Shown: piece by piece, positions 1 through 8,358 of the stretch | Position numbering within the stretch: position 1 is the first letter of the stretch | Layout of the letters: every line of letters begins with the position of its first letter | Source: JAPLHP01 sp963720375 | GTDB lineage: Bacteria; Chloroflexota; Dehalococcoidia; UBA2247; RBG-13-53-26 | DNA: 64,000 nt | Direction of reading: 5' to 3' | Assembly (NCBI GenBank): GCA_963720375.1 | Contig: CAVRFM010000019.1 | Span: 62,001-126,000 of the forward strand | Notes under the pieces: generated by a model | Seen by the model: only the letters and a program-made list of their open reading frames with translations | The model's database searches: none | What the model was told of the DNA's origin: nothing | Position numbers and translations under genes: made by a program

Positions 1-1
1 C

Positions 2-988
2 TTTCAGAACGCCGATTTGCTCCTGAGTCTGGGCTGCCGTTTGAACGTCCGGCAAATCGGCTATACCTTTCCGGCAGTGGCCAGGGCAGCTTACAAGATA
101 TCGGTGGACATTGACCCTGCTGAACTAAGAAAGCCAACCATGAAAATTGACTTGCCAATCAATGCTGATGCCGGCGAATTCATTCGCGTATTGGACATGC
201 GGCTCAGGTCAAGAGAGTTACCCCAAAAAACAGCTTGGTTATCATGGTGCAAGGAACGGATTCAGCGTTACCCGGTGGTATTGCCCGAATACCACCGGCG
301 GCGAACGCCCGTGAACCCTTATGTGTTTTGTGATGTGCTTTCGGAATGCCTTGATGCTCAAGATGTGATAGTAAGCTCGAATGGCGCGTCTTGCGTTATT
401 CCCATACAGGCAATGCAGATCAAGCGCGGGCAGCGTCATATTGTTAATTCAGGTTCTGCAGCCATGGGATACGGGCTCCCAGCCGCAATAGGGGCATGTT
501 TCGCCAATGGCCGAAAGAGAGTCATTTGTCTTGAAGGCGACGGAAGCATCCAGATGAATATCCAGGAGCTTGAGACGATCGCTTACCACCGCTTGCCTGT
601 CAAGCTATTTCTCTTCAACAACGGCGGCTATCTTTCCGTTCGCACTACGCAAAGCAATTTCTTTCCCGGCAACCTAGTGGGCGAAAGCGAAAAGAGCGGC
701 GTGGGATTCCCCGATTTTGTCCGGGTAGCGAAAGCGTACGGCATCCATGCCTGCCGCATCCGGGATCATAAGGACATGGAGGGAGAAATAGACAAGGTGC
801 TTCAATTAGACGGCCCGGTACTTTGTGACATACGCATGGACCCCACCCAACTCTTTATGCCACGCATTGCCTCGAAGCGAATGCCGGACGGGCGTATGGT
901 ATCAAGCCCACTAGAGGATATGTACCCCTTCCTTCCCAAAGACGAGTTTCTATCAAACATGATCATCTCGCACTGGCAACCGGAATGA
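2..988 (+). CDS. Thiamine-pyrophosphate enzyme, acetolactate-synthase-like (5' end outside window)
   Basis: This is the C-terminal two thirds of a TPP-dependent enzyme of the acetolactate synthase family; the frame is open to the window edge, so the start is missing. The fragment begins with a central-domain phrase (ADLLLSLGCRL). Later it has the TPP/Mg motif GDGS, followed about 25 residues on by NNGGY. Family members join or cleave 2-keto acids; the substrate here is unknown. An aldolase, an SDR and a sugar-phosphate cyclase follow closely on the same strand, so a role in making an unusual sugar or cyclitol for a surface glycan fits better than branched-chain amino acid synthesis. No regulatory subunit (ilvN) lies next to it. 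Confidence 0.85.
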   Translation, partial: FQNADLLLSLGCRLNVRQIGYTFPAVARAAYKISVDIDPAELRKPTMKIDLPINADAGEFIRVLDMRLRSRELPQKTAWLSWCKERIQRYPVVLPEYHRRRTPVNPYVFCDVLSECLDAQDVIVSSNGASCVIPIQAMQIKRGQRHIVNSGSAAMGYGLPAAIGACFANGRKRVICLEGDGSIQMNIQELETIAYHRLPVKLFLFNNGGYLSVRTTQSNFFPGNLVGESEKSGVGFPDFVRVAKAYGIHACRIRDHKDMEGEIDKVLQLDGPVLCDIRMDPTQLFMPRIASKRMPDGRMVSSPLEDMYPFLPKDEFLSNMIISHWQPE

Positions 989-1028
989 TAAATGATATAT
1001 AATCTGACCATATTCAGGAGGGACAGTC

Positions 1029-1832
1029 ATGAACTCACTCGAACGTAAGATGGTGGATGTTCTTAAAGACCTACGTGATAATCATGCTGTAATTGGTGTC
1101 AAGGCAGAGTTTGAAGCGGAAGGCACGCGTCTGGAAGAAGCGCTTCGCTTGAAGGAAGTGGTCATGAGGGCCGGGCTCGGGCTGACAATAAAGATCGGCG
1201 GATGCGAGGCATTGCGAGACATGTATGAGTGCCGCTCAATCGGGGTTGAGCGGCTGGTAGCCCCGATGATTGAAACCCCCTTTGCCCTTAAGAAATTCAT
1301 TTCAGCCGCACTCATGGTGTTTCCAGAAGATGAACGCAGGGATGTTAGGTTTGCTGCCAATATTGAGACGATCACAGGCTGCCAGAACTTCGATGCTATG
1401 TTACATTTGCCTGAAGCGGATGCCCTGAACGGCATCATCATGGGCAGGGTGGATCTGACGGGTTCACTGGGGATGAGCCGTAAAGATATTGAGGGTCAGC
1501 GTATCTTTGACATCACCAGAGATCTATTTGTCAAATCCAAGGCCAAGGGACTTGAGAATGCTGTAGGCGGTGGTGTTTCAGCAGATTCACTGCCTTTCTT
1601 CCGCCAGTTGCCGACCGGCGCAATCGACCGCTACGAGACACGCAAGGTGATCTTCAAGTGCCCAGAGGCGCTCAACCATGATGCTGAGAAGGGCATTTTG
1701 AAGGCTGTTGGCTTCGAGTTGCTCTGGTTGAAAAACAAGCGTGACTATTATGGCTCCATCTCCCTGGAGGACTATGACCGGTTACAAATGTTGGAGAAGC
1801 GCTACAAAGCCCTGATTGAACAAGCTGCCTGA
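1029..1832 (+). CDS. HpcH/HpaI-type aldolase/citrate-lyase family protein
   Basis: The 267-residue protein looks like the class II aldolase/citrate lyase beta family. It has a TIM-barrel pattern with acidic metal-binding candidates (MIETPF near residue 80, NIETITG near 113, GRVDLTGSLG near 138). Family members cleave or form C-C bonds using pyruvate or a related keto acid. A good Shine-Dalgarno (aggaggga) stands just before ATG 1029. The gene lies 40 bases after the TPP-enzyme gene and 10 bases before the SDR. I infer that it works with these neighbours in making a glycan precursor; the substrate cannot be read from sequence. Confidence 0.8.
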   Translation: MNSLERKMVDVLKDLRDNHAVIGVKAEFEAEGTRLEEALRLKEVVMRAGLGLTIKIGGCEALRDMYECRSIGVERLVAPMIETPFALKKFISAALMVFPEDERRDVRFAANIETITGCQNFDAMLHLPEADALNGIIMGRVDLTGSLGMSRKDIEGQRIFDITRDLFVKSKAKGLENAVGGGVSADSLPFFRQLPTGAIDRYETRKVIFKCPEALNHDAEKGILKAVGFELLWLKNKRDYYGSISLEDYDRLQMLEKRYKALIEQAA

Positions 1833-1842
1833 GACAAGTTCA

Positions 1843-2511
1843 ATGATTCAGAAGACAGCGCTGATTACGGGTGCATCCCGCGGAATTGGCAAAGTCATTG
1901 CCGAGCAACTGAAAAAAGATGGGCTACGGCTGCTAACTCCCTCACGCAAAGAGCTGGATCTGCTGTCAAACCACTCGATTGATCTCTTCCTAGAAACATT
2001 AACCGAACCAGTGGATGTTCTCGTCAATGATGCGGGCATCAACCGTCTCGGGGGGATTACCGTTTTTTCCGATGCTGATCTGGAAGCCACTATGCGGACA
2101 AATCTGATTGCACCTATCCGCCTGACCCGGGGATTGATGCCCGGCATGATACAGCGCAAGTACGGTAGAATTGTAAACATGAGTTCTATCTGGAGCATAG
2201 TATCGAAACCTGGTCGAGTCACGTATTCCGTGAGCAAGAGCGGGTTGAACGCTTTTACTCGCTCTCTTGCGGTCGAGGTGGCACCCTATAACATTCTGGT
2301 TAATGCCGTAGCTCCCGGATATGTTAACACTGAACTCACACGGCAAAACAATAGTGAACAGGATATACAGAATATCCAAAGAATGATCCCGATGCGGCGC
2401 CTGGCCGAACCAGAAGAAATCGCCCGACTAGTGACTTTCCTTTGCTCGGAACAGAACACCTACCTGACCGGTCAATGCCTAGTCATAGATGGCGGTTACA
2501 CGTGCCTGTGA
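1843..2511 (+). CDS. Short-chain dehydrogenase/reductase
   Basis: This is a 222-residue classical SDR. It has the N-terminal NAD(P) loop TGASRGIG, NDAG near residue 68, a catalytic serine in NMSS, and YSVSK as the YxxxK pair; the C-terminus GQCLVIDGGY is typical of FabG-like members. I chose ATG 1843 because the longer frame from 1816 overlaps the upstream gene and adds no family sequence. The stop codon overlaps the next gene's GTG by four bases, so the two are probably translationally coupled. It probably reduces or oxidises a hydroxyl of the sugar or cyclitol made by this operon, rather than acting in fatty acid synthesis. Confidence 0.83.
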   Translation: MIQKTALITGASRGIGKVIAEQLKKDGLRLLTPSRKELDLLSNHSIDLFLETLTEPVDVLVNDAGINRLGGITVFSDADLEATMRTNLIAPIRLTRGLMPGMIQRKYGRIVNMSSIWSIVSKPGRVTYSVSKSGLNAFTRSLAVEVAPYNILVNAVAPGYVNTELTRQNNSEQDIQNIQRMIPMRRLAEPEEIARLVTFLCSEQNTYLTGQCLVIDGGYTCL

Positions 2512-3569
2512 TTAAAGTGAAATCCCGCTTGAGGGATTACGAAGTCCATATCGGCCCGGCCCATGACTTCATAAAATACCTGGACAGCTTAGAGCACAAG
2601 TCCTTTGTGGTTGATGAAAACGTCTGGCGATGTTACGCAGACGGCATTTTGGCCACGCTGCCAAGATCTGAAACGATTACCTTCCCTGCCCAGGAAGAGC
2701 GGAAGACACTGGAAGGTGTTCAGGAAATCTATGAACACCTGTTGGGACGATCGGCCAAACGCAACCTCACGTTAATAACCATAGGTGGAGGCATTTTGCA
2801 GGATGTCACCGGTTTTGTCGCCTCTACACTATACCGCGGGATCAATTGGATCTTCATACCTACAACCCTGCTGGCCCAAGCGGATAGCTGCATTGGTAGC
2901 AAGACCTCCCTTAACTATGGGAGATATAAGAACCTCATCGGTTCTTTTTACCCGCCTTCCACGATATGGATTGATCCCTCCTTTTTGAGGACACTGAAGA
3001 CGCAGGATTTCTACAGCGGTCTGGGTGAGGTTGTGAAATTGCATATCATGACCGGCGAACAAACAACCCAAGAGTTATTGGGTGCCTATGAGTCAATATG
3101 TGCGATGGATATGGCCGCGCTTCAGCACGCAATCCAGACATCGCTGGAGATCAAGGTAGACTATATTACTGACGACGAGTTTGATCTTGGACGGCGGAAT
3201 ATGCTGAACTACGGTCACTGCATTGGTCATGCACTTGAATCTGTATCGAATTTCCGTATTCCCCACGGCCAGGCAGTGGTCGAAGGTATGATCTTGGCGA
3301 ATCATATTGCACAACGGAGGGGGATACTTTCGGAAGAAAAACGCCGCTTCATCGAGACAAGATTATTGGCACCGACGTTAAACACGAAATTGCAGTCAGA
3401 AGACTTACAGCCCGCAGCTATTGTCGAAGCTATGAGCAAAGATAAGAAACGCACTGGTAGTGGGCTGGCGCTGATAATGCTAACAGATGCGAATGAAATG
3501 GTCCGGGTGAATGACCTTGAAGCTCAAGAGGTGCGATCCGCTCTGCAAGAAGTGGAGCGTTCATTATGA
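2508..3569 (+). CDS. 3-dehydroquinate-synthase-like sugar-phosphate cyclase
   Basis: The 353-residue protein has the dehydroquinate-synthase fold. GGGILQDVTGF is the NAD loop region, PTTLLAQADSCIGSKTSLN and KNLIGSFY match the substrate-binding stretch, and the metal ligands are likely E in GLGEVVK, H in GHCIGHALE and H in PHGQAVVEG. GTG 2508 is chosen because it overlaps the SDR stop as GTGA and is followed by the first family-like residues. Context (TPP enzyme, aldolase, SDR, GT2) argues for a special cyclase making a cyclitol or carba-sugar rather than shikimate-pathway AroB. The alternative, a displaced aroB, cannot be excluded; aroQ is the only shikimate gene elsewhere in the window. Confidence 0.8.
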   Translation: MIKVKSRLRDYEVHIGPAHDFIKYLDSLEHKSFVVDENVWRCYADGILATLPRSETITFPAQEERKTLEGVQEIYEHLLGRSAKRNLTLITIGGGILQDVTGFVASTLYRGINWIFIPTTLLAQADSCIGSKTSLNYGRYKNLIGSFYPPSTIWIDPSFLRTLKTQDFYSGLGEVVKLHIMTGEQTTQELLGAYESICAMDMAALQHAIQTSLEIKVDYITDDEFDLGRRNMLNYGHCIGHALESVSNFRIPHGQAVVEGMILANHIAQRRGILSEEKRRFIETRLLAPTLNTKLQSEDLQPAAIVEAMSKDKKRTGSGLALIMLTDANEMVRVNDLEAQEVRSALQEVERSL

Positions 3570-3584
3570 TGGGTTTCATCGCCA

Positions 3585-4529
3585 ATGAAACTGATTAGTA
3601 TAGTGACCCCCTGCTATAACGAAGAGGGGAACGTTGAGGATCTGCACGCCCAGATCGTTCAGATCATGTCTGAATTACCTGCATATGAGTTTGAGCATAT
3701 ATACATAGACAACGCATCTACTGACGGGACTATCCCCATCCTGCGCCGCTTGGCTGCAACAGACTCGCGGGTAAAGGTCATCCTCAATGCACGTAACTTC
3801 GGACACATCCGTTCTCCATTCCACGGTATTCTGCAGGCACACGGCGACGCAGTGATCTGTATGGCCTCGGACTTCCAGGAACCACCCATCCTGATCAAGG
3901 AATTCATCAGGAAATGGGAAGAGGGCTACAAGGCAGTCATGGGGGTAAAGACCCGCAGCGAGGAAACCAGGCTCCTCTTTATGGTGCGCAAACTCTACTA
4001 CCGGGTACTGGGTAAGCTCTCTGATATCCCGCTCGTGGAGAACTTTACAGGTTTCGCCCTTTATGATCAAGAGGTGGTACAGATACTGCGCAAGATCGAA
4101 GATTCCTACCCCTATATCCGTGGGCTGATCCCGGATCTAGGCTTCGAAGCCGCTAAGGTAGAGTTTCTGCAGCCGACGCGCAAGCGGGGCATAACCAAGA
4201 ATAACATCTATACCCTCTACGATATGGCCATGCTTGGCTTCGTTTACAATACTAGGAAACCGCTGAGGTTGGCGACTGTAGTCGGGGTTCTCACGGCTGC
4301 GATCAGCTTTTTGATTGGTTTATTCTATTTTGTATACAAACTCATCTACTGGCAAAGCTTTACGGTTGGTTTAGCGCCATTTGTGATTGGTCTCTTCTTC
4401 TTCGGGGGAATCCAACTGTTTTTCCTCGGAATCGTTGCGGAATATGTCGGGGCAATTTACACACAGGTTTTGCATCGGCCATTGGTAATTGAGAAGGAGC
4501 GGATCAATTTCAATTCTGAAGATCATTGA
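3585..4529 (+). CDS. GT2 family glycosyltransferase with two C-terminal membrane segments
   Basis: This 314-residue GT2 protein is of the DPM1/ArnC/GtrB type. The N-terminus SIVTPCYNEEGNV is the nucleotide-sugar binding start, ASDFQEPP is the equivalent of the DxD region, and two hydrophobic helices near residues 230-255 and 265-290 anchor it in the membrane. Such enzymes move a sugar from a nucleotide carrier to undecaprenyl phosphate. It starts 15 bases after the cyclase gene and closes the operon, so it may load the sugar made by the upstream enzymes onto a lipid carrier. ATG 3585 is the first methionine and directly precedes the conserved strand. Confidence 0.87.
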   Translation: MKLISIVTPCYNEEGNVEDLHAQIVQIMSELPAYEFEHIYIDNASTDGTIPILRRLAATDSRVKVILNARNFGHIRSPFHGILQAHGDAVICMASDFQEPPILIKEFIRKWEEGYKAVMGVKTRSEETRLLFMVRKLYYRVLGKLSDIPLVENFTGFALYDQEVVQILRKIEDSYPYIRGLIPDLGFEAAKVEFLQPTRKRGITKNNIYTLYDMAMLGFVYNTRKPLRLATVVGVLTAAISFLIGLFYFVYKLIYWQSFTVGLAPFVIGLFFFGGIQLFFLGIVAEYVGAIYTQVLHRPLVIEKERINFNSEDH

Positions 4530-4731
4530 CCTTATCTGCAGACTCTGGTCAATTCAGATTCCTAGTGGTTATTCTGAAGAAGGTGAGAAAACTCTGGCAG
4601 CGGTTAGAACGAAACAAGCTGTGGCAACAGACAAGATACCTGTGTGTTCAAGAGTGGAGTAATTGAATATCGCTGTCGGGTTGTGGTAATCTGATGCCCT
4701 GGAATAGACAAATGGCAGGAATAGATCTGTC

Positions 4732-4763
4732 AAGCCCCACTCATGACGGAGTCAGTGGGGTTT
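4732..4763 (+). terminator. Possible terminator after the TPP/aldolase/cyclase/GT2 operon
   Basis: An inverted repeat pairs AAGCCCCACT with AGTGGGGTTT across a 12-base loop, and the right arm ends in three T. It lies between the end of the GT2 gene and the flippase start. The T tract is short, so termination is only plausible. The rest of the 277-base gap shows no convincing gene. Confidence 0.4.
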
Positions 4764-4806
4764 CCCGTTCGCTGTGCCGCCAATCATCAACTCCTAATCA
4801 CACGCT

Positions 4807-6144
4807 ATGTTAGCCAAGCTCACCTCATTCCTGCGCAAGAGCATCGTTGATGCACTAGAAACCGTTACTTCGATAAAGGCCCTCAGGAGGCTTTATGGCA
4901 TTTCGTTTTACAGAAACTGGCTTCACCTGACGCTGAATAGCTCCGTCTTGATCACAGCAACAGGTTTCGTGTTCTGGATAGTAGCTGCAAGGCTGTACAC
5001 CGAAGATGCTGTCGGAGTCTCCGCGGCCGCTATCTCAGCCATGGGCCTTCTCGCCAGTCTCTCTACTCTGGGCTTCGACTACGGCCTGGTGAGATTCCTG
5101 CCTGACTCAAAGCAGCCGTCAGCCTTGGCCAATTCCTGTTTCACTATCGCTTCAATTCTCGCCGTGGTTCTCTCAGGTATCTTCATTCTAGGGGTGCCGT
5201 TCTGGTCCCATAGGCTGAACGAGATGCGCACGACCCCACTTCTGATCGGGGCCTTCATAGTCTCAGTCATGGCAAATGTCCTATGGATACTGACTCAGCA
5301 AGTCTTCGTGGCCCGCAGACGTTCAGGGCTAAGTATAGTCCCAGGTCTTGTTTTTGGTCTCCTGAGGTTCGCACCACTTCCCTTTCTGATGGCACGCGCT
5401 GCCTCATATGGGGTTTTCATATCGTGGATGTTGGCGATGGCTGCTGCAGCGGCTGTGAGCATTCTAATCATGCCGCTGGCACAGTCTGGGTACCGGCCTA
5501 TGCCGATGATCAAACGGCGGCAGGTCCATCAACTGCTGGGGTTCTCCCTCGAGAGTCTCGCGGCCAGCTTCCTCTGGGCACTACCAGGCTTTGTTCTGCC
5601 GCTGATCGTTATCAACATGATGGATGCCCAGCATAATGCATATTTCTCTATGGCGTGGAGAACCTCAACGCTGCTGACCTCGCTCGGTTCTTCGCTGGAG
5701 ATGGTCTTGCTGGCGGAGTTGTCGAACGATGTGCAGGGGGTATCGGTGAACACGAGGCGGAGCCTGAAGCTGGTGCTTCTGTTTCTGTTGCCGGTCACAC
5801 TACTCGTCGTACTTCTTGCCGGCAAAATACTTCTAGCCTTTGGCTCAGGGTATTCTGCCCATGGGACCACGGTTCTTCGCCTGCTGGCCCTTGGCTCGCT
5901 GCCCGCCACCCTGAACCTGCTCTACTTCGCTAGGAAGAGGCTCGAAAAGACGGTCGGGGAGGTGATCGTGTTTGCCGGGGCCACTTCTGTGGCCACCATA
6001 GCCTTGACGGCTATTCTAGTACCGCACCTCGGCATCATTGCCCCTGCCGTCGCTTGGCTGGCAAGCCAATCGGTGGCCGCCATGCTGACGCTGCCACGCC
6101 TCCTAAGGATCAAGTCGACGGTTGCCCCTGATCAACAAGTCTAG
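4807..6144 (+). CDS. Polysaccharide flippase (Wzx/RfbX-like, MATE/MOP superfamily)
   Basis: This is a 445-residue integral membrane protein with about 12 hydrophobic segments. The N-terminal region has FYRNWLHLTLNSS, then a first helix, then GLVRFLPD, a pattern common in oligosaccharide translocases of the Wzx type. Such proteins flip lipid-linked oligosaccharides across the cytoplasmic membrane. It sits inside the glycan locus, downstream of a GT2 lipid-carrier transferase. A decayed relative with the same RFLPxxxxP motif lies on the minus strand near 15.1-15.7 kb, so this copy may be the only working flippase here. No clear Shine-Dalgarno precedes ATG 4807. Confidence 0.85.
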   Translation: MLAKLTSFLRKSIVDALETVTSIKALRRLYGISFYRNWLHLTLNSSVLITATGFVFWIVAARLYTEDAVGVSAAAISAMGLLASLSTLGFDYGLVRFLPDSKQPSALANSCFTIASILAVVLSGIFILGVPFWSHRLNEMRTTPLLIGAFIVSVMANVLWILTQQVFVARRRSGLSIVPGLVFGLLRFAPLPFLMARAASYGVFISWMLAMAAAAAVSILIMPLAQSGYRPMPMIKRRQVHQLLGFSLESLAASFLWALPGFVLPLIVINMMDAQHNAYFSMAWRTSTLLTSLGSSLEMVLLAELSNDVQGVSVNTRRSLKLVLLFLLPVTLLVVLLAGKILLAFGSGYSAHGTTVLRLLALGSLPATLNLLYFARKRLEKTVGEVIVFAGATSVATIALTAILVPHLGIIAPAVAWLASQSVAAMLTLPRLLRIKSTVAPDQQV

Positions 6145-6165
6145 CGCTGCGCCCCAGCGTCTTTT
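6145..6165 (+). terminator. Terminator-like hairpin after the flippase gene
   Basis: CGCTG and CAGCG can pair across a 5-base loop, and TCTTTT follows at once. It begins directly after the flippase stop. The stem is only five base pairs. The remaining bases up to 6450 lie between convergent genes; I see nothing else there. Confidence 0.45.
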
Positions 6166-6450
6166 GCACGACACAGTGCGTTGACCTAGTCCATCATTCT
6201 GCTATTCTCTGAAATCTTTCAGCAATTGCAGGATGACCACTATCGCCAACCAGGCTCCAGATCAACTTATGACAAGCACCTCATCTATCCATCAACGATA
6301 TGTCTCTAATGATCTCCATATAATTCTACCTATAGCTTCTCTTACGTTCTTTTATAAACAGAAGATTTGTTTTTAATGCCTCAGACAAAACCACGAAACG
6401 AGCAGCTTAGCCTGTAGAAACGGAGAATAATCTGTTCAGAACCGGACTTA

Positions 6451-7449
6451 TCATTCGTTCGAGAGAAAGTCACGGTACCAGGAGATTGTACGGCTCAGTC
6501 CCTCATCCAGCGTAACAAGAGGCTCCCAGTTCAGCATCTTCTTCGCTTTAGACGAACTCAAATATTGCTGCCTGATCTCATTGTCTGCTTCGTTTAGAAT
6601 CACAGGCTTAAGATTGGAGTCCATCAATTTGATAATACGTTCAACAATCTCAAGCACTGATACCGGGGTTTCATTGGAAAAATTGAATGCTTCCCCATGC
6701 AGTTCCGGATTATTTGCCAGTTGCTCTGCCAGCAGAATGTACGCAGCCGCCCCATCCTCTATATAGAAATAATCCCGCACATACTGGCCGTCCGACCGTA
6801 TAATCGGGTGTTTGCCGCGAAGTATTGACCGAATTGTCCCAGGTACTATCCTGTTCCAGTTTAAATCGCCCCCTCCGTAGAAGTTACCGCAACGCGTAAT
6901 GCCAACCGGCAGTTTATAAGTGGCAAAATAGCTCTGGGCAATTAAATCAGCGCAGGACTTGCTCACGTCGTAAGGGTGCCTGCCCTGCAAAGGCGTACTC
7001 TCATCATATGGCAGTTTATCCTGGTCTCCGTATGCCTTGTCTGATGAGGCAACTACAATAGTGCTGACCTTGCTGCTGCGCCTGCATGCCTCAAGCAACG
7101 ACCATGTGCCACCGATATTTGTCCGGAAAGTGGATATTGGATTGCGATTGGCAATCCCAACTATGGTTTGAGCGGCCACGTGGAAAACCGCCTCAATTTC
7201 ATACTCACCTAATATTCTTTCCAAGAGTGCTGAATCGCAAATATCCCCCCGTACTACCTTTACCTGCTCGATAAGATTTGACCGGACCAATTCGCTTTTA
7301 GGCACCCAGTCGCGAACCAGGCACACAATATCAGCGCCTAAACCAAGCAAGTGCTTGATGAGCCAGCCACCCAGCAAACCAGTACCCCCGGTGACAAGAG
7401 TCGGCCGGTCCTGCCAGAATGACGTGTTCCGTACTATTTTCTTATCCAA
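6451..7449 (-). CDS. NAD-dependent epimerase/dehydratase, CDP-glucose 4,6-dehydratase-like
   Basis: This is a 332-residue extended SDR. It has TGGTGLLGGWL for NAD binding, HVAAQ, a catalytic ASSDKAYG, and YDVSK as the YxxxK pair. AAQTIVGIANRNP is typical of CDP-glucose 4,6-dehydratase relatives. Family members make 4-keto-6-deoxy sugars from nucleotide sugars. Its start overlaps the 3' end of the upstream cytidylyltransferase gene by 16 bases, so the two form an operon that can plausibly make CDP-4-keto-6-deoxyglucose. A plain epimerase role is the alternative. Confidence 0.83.
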   Translation of the reverse strand: MDKKIVRNTSFWQDRPTLVTGGTGLLGGWLIKHLLGLGADIVCLVRDWVPKSELVRSNLIEQVKVVRGDICDSALLERILGEYEIEAVFHVAAQTIVGIANRNPISTFRTNIGGTWSLLEACRRSSKVSTIVVASSDKAYGDQDKLPYDESTPLQGRHPYDVSKSCADLIAQSYFATYKLPVGITRCGNFYGGGDLNWNRIVPGTIRSILRGKHPIIRSDGQYVRDYFYIEDGAAAYILLAEQLANNPELHGEAFNFSNETPVSVLEIVERIIKLMDSNLKPVILNEADNEIRQQYLSSSKAKKMLNWEPLVTLDEGLSRTISWYRDFLSNE

Positions 7450-8207
7450 GGTGTCTGTCCCTTATCCCACAAGTCATTAAGATATTTATAGTCACGGTAT
7501 GTATCCATGGAGAAAAAGAAGCCTTCATGCTTGTATGCCATTAATTCCCCTTCCCGGGCCAAGCGTGGGAGTGTGCCAGACTCCATGAAACTGTCTTCCC
7601 CTTCCAGGTAATCAAAAAACCTTCGGTTGAATACGAAGAAGCCGGCACTCATCCAGTCATTCATCACAGGCTTCTCAGAGAAATTGGACACACACCCTTC
7701 GCCACCTATTTCGAGCACACCATAACGGGAAGTGGGGTGAACAGCTGTTATGGTTGCCAAACGGCCGTGGCCGTAATGGAATTTCAGTAACGCATCGATA
7801 TCTATGTCAGCAACCCCATCACCATAAGTCAGCATGAAGGTATCTTCATCAACGTATTTCTGCACCCTTTTAATGCGGCCGCCTGTCATCGTTTCCAGGC
7901 CTGTATCGGCAAGCGTAACATGATAATCCTGTTCTTCATGCGAACTTTTGAAGTCAATAGCATGCTGACAACCGAGGCGCATGGTGAAATCACTACTCAT
8001 GGCCTCGTAATTAAGAAAGTAATCCTTGATCATATCACCACGGTAGCCCAGGCATAATATAAACTCACGGAAACCGGCTTGGGCATATATCCGCATGATA
8101 TGCAAGAGTATAGGCCGTCCTCCTACAGGGACCAGCGGTTTAGGACGGTATTCGGTTTCCTCATGCAATCTCATGCCCTTGCCGCCGCAAAGGATAATAG
8201 TTTTCAT
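7434..8207 (-). CDS. rfbF: Glucose-1-phosphate cytidylyltransferase-like nucleotidyltransferase
   Basis: The 257-residue protein begins with the nucleotidyltransferase signature LCGGKGMRL and KPLVPVGGRPIL, then FILCLGYRGDMIKDYF, close to RfbF. The enzyme makes CDP-glucose from CTP and glucose-1-phosphate, the entry to CDP-linked deoxy and branched sugars. TYGDGVADID holds the metal-binding Asp. ATG 8207 has a strong Shine-Dalgarno (gaggtgat). The dehydratase-like gene overlaps its end, matching the usual rfbF-rfbG order. UDP- or dTDP-sugar use is less likely, because GYRGDMIKDYF is typical of the cytidylyl branch. Confidence 0.86.
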   Translation of the reverse strand: MKTIILCGGKGMRLHEETEYRPKPLVPVGGRPILLHIMRIYAQAGFREFILCLGYRGDMIKDYFLNYEAMSSDFTMRLGCQHAIDFKSSHEEQDYHVTLADTGLETMTGGRIKRVQKYVDEDTFMLTYGDGVADIDIDALLKFHYGHGRLATITAVHPTSRYGVLEIGGEGCVSNFSEKPVMNDWMSAGFFVFNRRFFDYLEGEDSFMESGTLPRLAREGELMAYKHEGFFFSMDTYRDYKYLNDLWDKGQTPWIRK

Positions 8208-8263
8208 GATCGATCACCTCAAACGATTTGCTTAGCCAGCTGCTTTGCTTACAAAACGTGAGT

Positions 8264-8272
8264 AGTATAACA
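8264..8272 (-). promoter_or_regulatory. Extended -10 promoter element for the rfbF-like operon
   Basis: On the minus strand TGTTATACT reads as an extended -10 (TGn plus TATACT), about 57 bases before the rfbF-like ATG. The -35 position is poor. Support is the motif and its place only. Confidence 0.4.
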
Positions 8273-8358
8273 TAACACCACAAACAATTTCATATGCGGT
8301 GTCCAGGACATACTATACAGTTCTTGGGGAGCAGAACAAACACGGAAAGAAGCAATCG

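Noticed and set aside
4580..4675. Short plus-strand frame of about 34 codons between the GT2 and flippase genes
   Set aside because: It is rich in Arg, Lys and Trp but too short and without a ribosome site; it may be a remnant but cannot be supported.
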